DNA of 5,075 nt from Pseudomonadota bacterium (GTDB lineage: Bacteria; Myxococcota; Myxococcia; Myxococcales; Anaeromyxobacteraceae). Positions 4,429 through 5,075 of this stretch are shown in pieces. The notes under the pieces were generated by a model. It saw only the letters and a program-made list of their open reading frames with translations, was not told the DNA's origin and ran no database searches. The DNA lies in contig JAEYOU010000468.1 of the NCBI GenBank assembly GCA_023411405.1, positions 1-5,075 on the forward strand, written 5' to 3'. Positions within the stretch are counted from its first letter, which is position 1. Every line of letters starts with the position of its first letter. The translations under genes and the position numbers were made by a program.

Positions 4429-5075
4429 ATGCGCCGAGGGGTCCTCTGCGGCGGCTCCATCATGGTCGACGTCAACAAGACGATCGACCGCTGGCCGGAG
4501 GAGGACGGGATCGCCTTCATCGAGGGCGAGACCAGCGACTCCGGCGGGCCCGGCTTCAACCTGGCGGTGGATCTCGCGCGCCTCCGGGCGCCGTTCCCGA
4601 TCGAGGTGGTCGGCGTGGTCGGCGACGACCTCCACGGCGCGCTCGTGCGGGAGGTCTGCCGCGCGGCCGGCCTCGGCGCCGCCGGCCTGACGACGCTCCC
4701 CGGGCGCCGCACCTCGCACACGGACGTCATGATCGCGAAGGAGGACGGCCGGCGGACGTTCTTCCACGACCCCGGCGCGAACGCGGTCCTCGCGCCGGAG
4801 CACTTCGACCTCGCGCGGAGCGCGGCGCGGATCCTCCACCTCGGCGCCCCCGGGATCCACGAGACCATGGACGCGGCGCGCCCCGGCGGCAACGGCTGGG
4901 CCGAGGTCCTCGCGCGCGGCCGCGCCGCCGGGATGTGGACAAACCTCGAGCTCGTGACGCTCGCCCCGGAGCGGCAGCGGGCGCTCGCGCTCCCGTGCCT
5001 GCCGCACCTGGACAGCGTGGTCGTCAACGAGCTCGAGGCGGGGGCGCTGGCGGGGATCGACACGCACCGGGAGGG
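4429..5075 (+). CDS. PfkB-family carbohydrate kinase (3' partial)
   Basis: The first 215 residues are visible; the gene runs off the right edge. It has the N-terminal half of a ribokinase/PfkB enzyme, which transfers phosphate from ATP to a sugar or nucleoside in the cytoplasm. VLCGGSIMVDV (5-15) is the first strand with the substrate-contacting Asp14. SGGPGFNLAVDLARL (38-52) is the family's Gly-rich substrate motif. VVGVVGDDLHG (60-70) is the next conserved block. VVVNELEAGALAG (197-209) is the N-x-x-E region before the active site. The C-terminal signature with the catalytic Asp (DTxGAGD) would lie beyond the window, so completeness cannot be checked. The residue pattern does not tell me the sugar. 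The start follows the aldolase-like gene by 7 bases with an overlapping ribosome site, so the two are almost certainly co-transcribed and likely act in one pathway. Confidence 0.93.
   Translation, partial: MRRGVLCGGSIMVDVNKTIDRWPEEDGIAFIEGETSDSGGPGFNLAVDLARLRAPFPIEVVGVVGDDLHGALVREVCRAAGLGAAGLTTLPGRRTSHTDVMIAKEDGRRTFFHDPGANAVLAPEHFDLARSAARILHLGAPGIHETMDAARPGGNGWAEVLARGRAAGMWTNLELVTLAPERQRALALPCLPHLDSVVVNELEAGALAGIDTHRE

Noticed and set aside
3524..4690. A 388-codon plus-strand open frame overlapping both the aldolase-like and kinase genes
   Set aside because: It is frame-shifted relative to both real genes, very rich in Arg, Ala and Gly, and lacks recognisable motifs.
3123..5063. A 646-codon minus-strand open frame opposite the aldolase-like and kinase genes
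   Set aside because: Long antisense frames arise by chance in DNA with G/C at third positions. Its translation shows no domain, and the plus-strand frames have clear protein families and motifs.

Overview
The window is very GC-rich, with G/C-ending codons throughout and only short gaps between most genes. This, with the gene families present, suggests a free-living soil or sediment bacterium. Myxococcota such as an Anaeromyxobacter relative is my best guess, but other high-GC phyla are possible because there is no taxonomic marker gene. It looks like ordinary chromosome: I see no transposase, phage gene, CRISPR array, tRNA or rRNA.

Layout. (1) Bases 1-372 (+) hold the end of a gene for a CheY-like receiver domain, open at the left edge and probably the last domain of a hybrid histidine kinase. 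(2) Bases 412-1143 (-) encode an exported SIMPL (DUF541) protein, convergent with gene 1. (3) A 147-base divergent promoter region leads to an aldo/keto reductase at 1291-2175 (+) that resembles E. coli YdbC. A well-spaced promoter lies so close to its ATG that the mRNA may be leaderless. (4) Bases 2213-2854 (-) encode a cyclase-family metal hydrolase related to kynurenine formamidase, convergent with the reductase. (5) About 570 bases then carry no protein gene. They hold a structured inverted-repeat block, a plausible small-RNA unit (promoter, ATG-free body, strong intrinsic terminator) and several REP-like hairpins. (6) Bases 3429-4421 (+) encode a TIM-barrel protein that looks like a class I aldolase, followed after 7 bases by (7) a PfkB-family sugar kinase that runs off the right edge.

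Genes 6 and 7 form the clearest functional unit: a kinase and an aldolase-like barrel in a tight operon suggest phosphorylation then cleavage of an unidentified sugar or sugar acid. The others look like independent housekeeping or stress/detoxification genes in alternating orientation. The most interesting points are the orphan terminator with its candidate small RNA, the uncharacterised barrel-kinase pair, and two possible leaderless starts.
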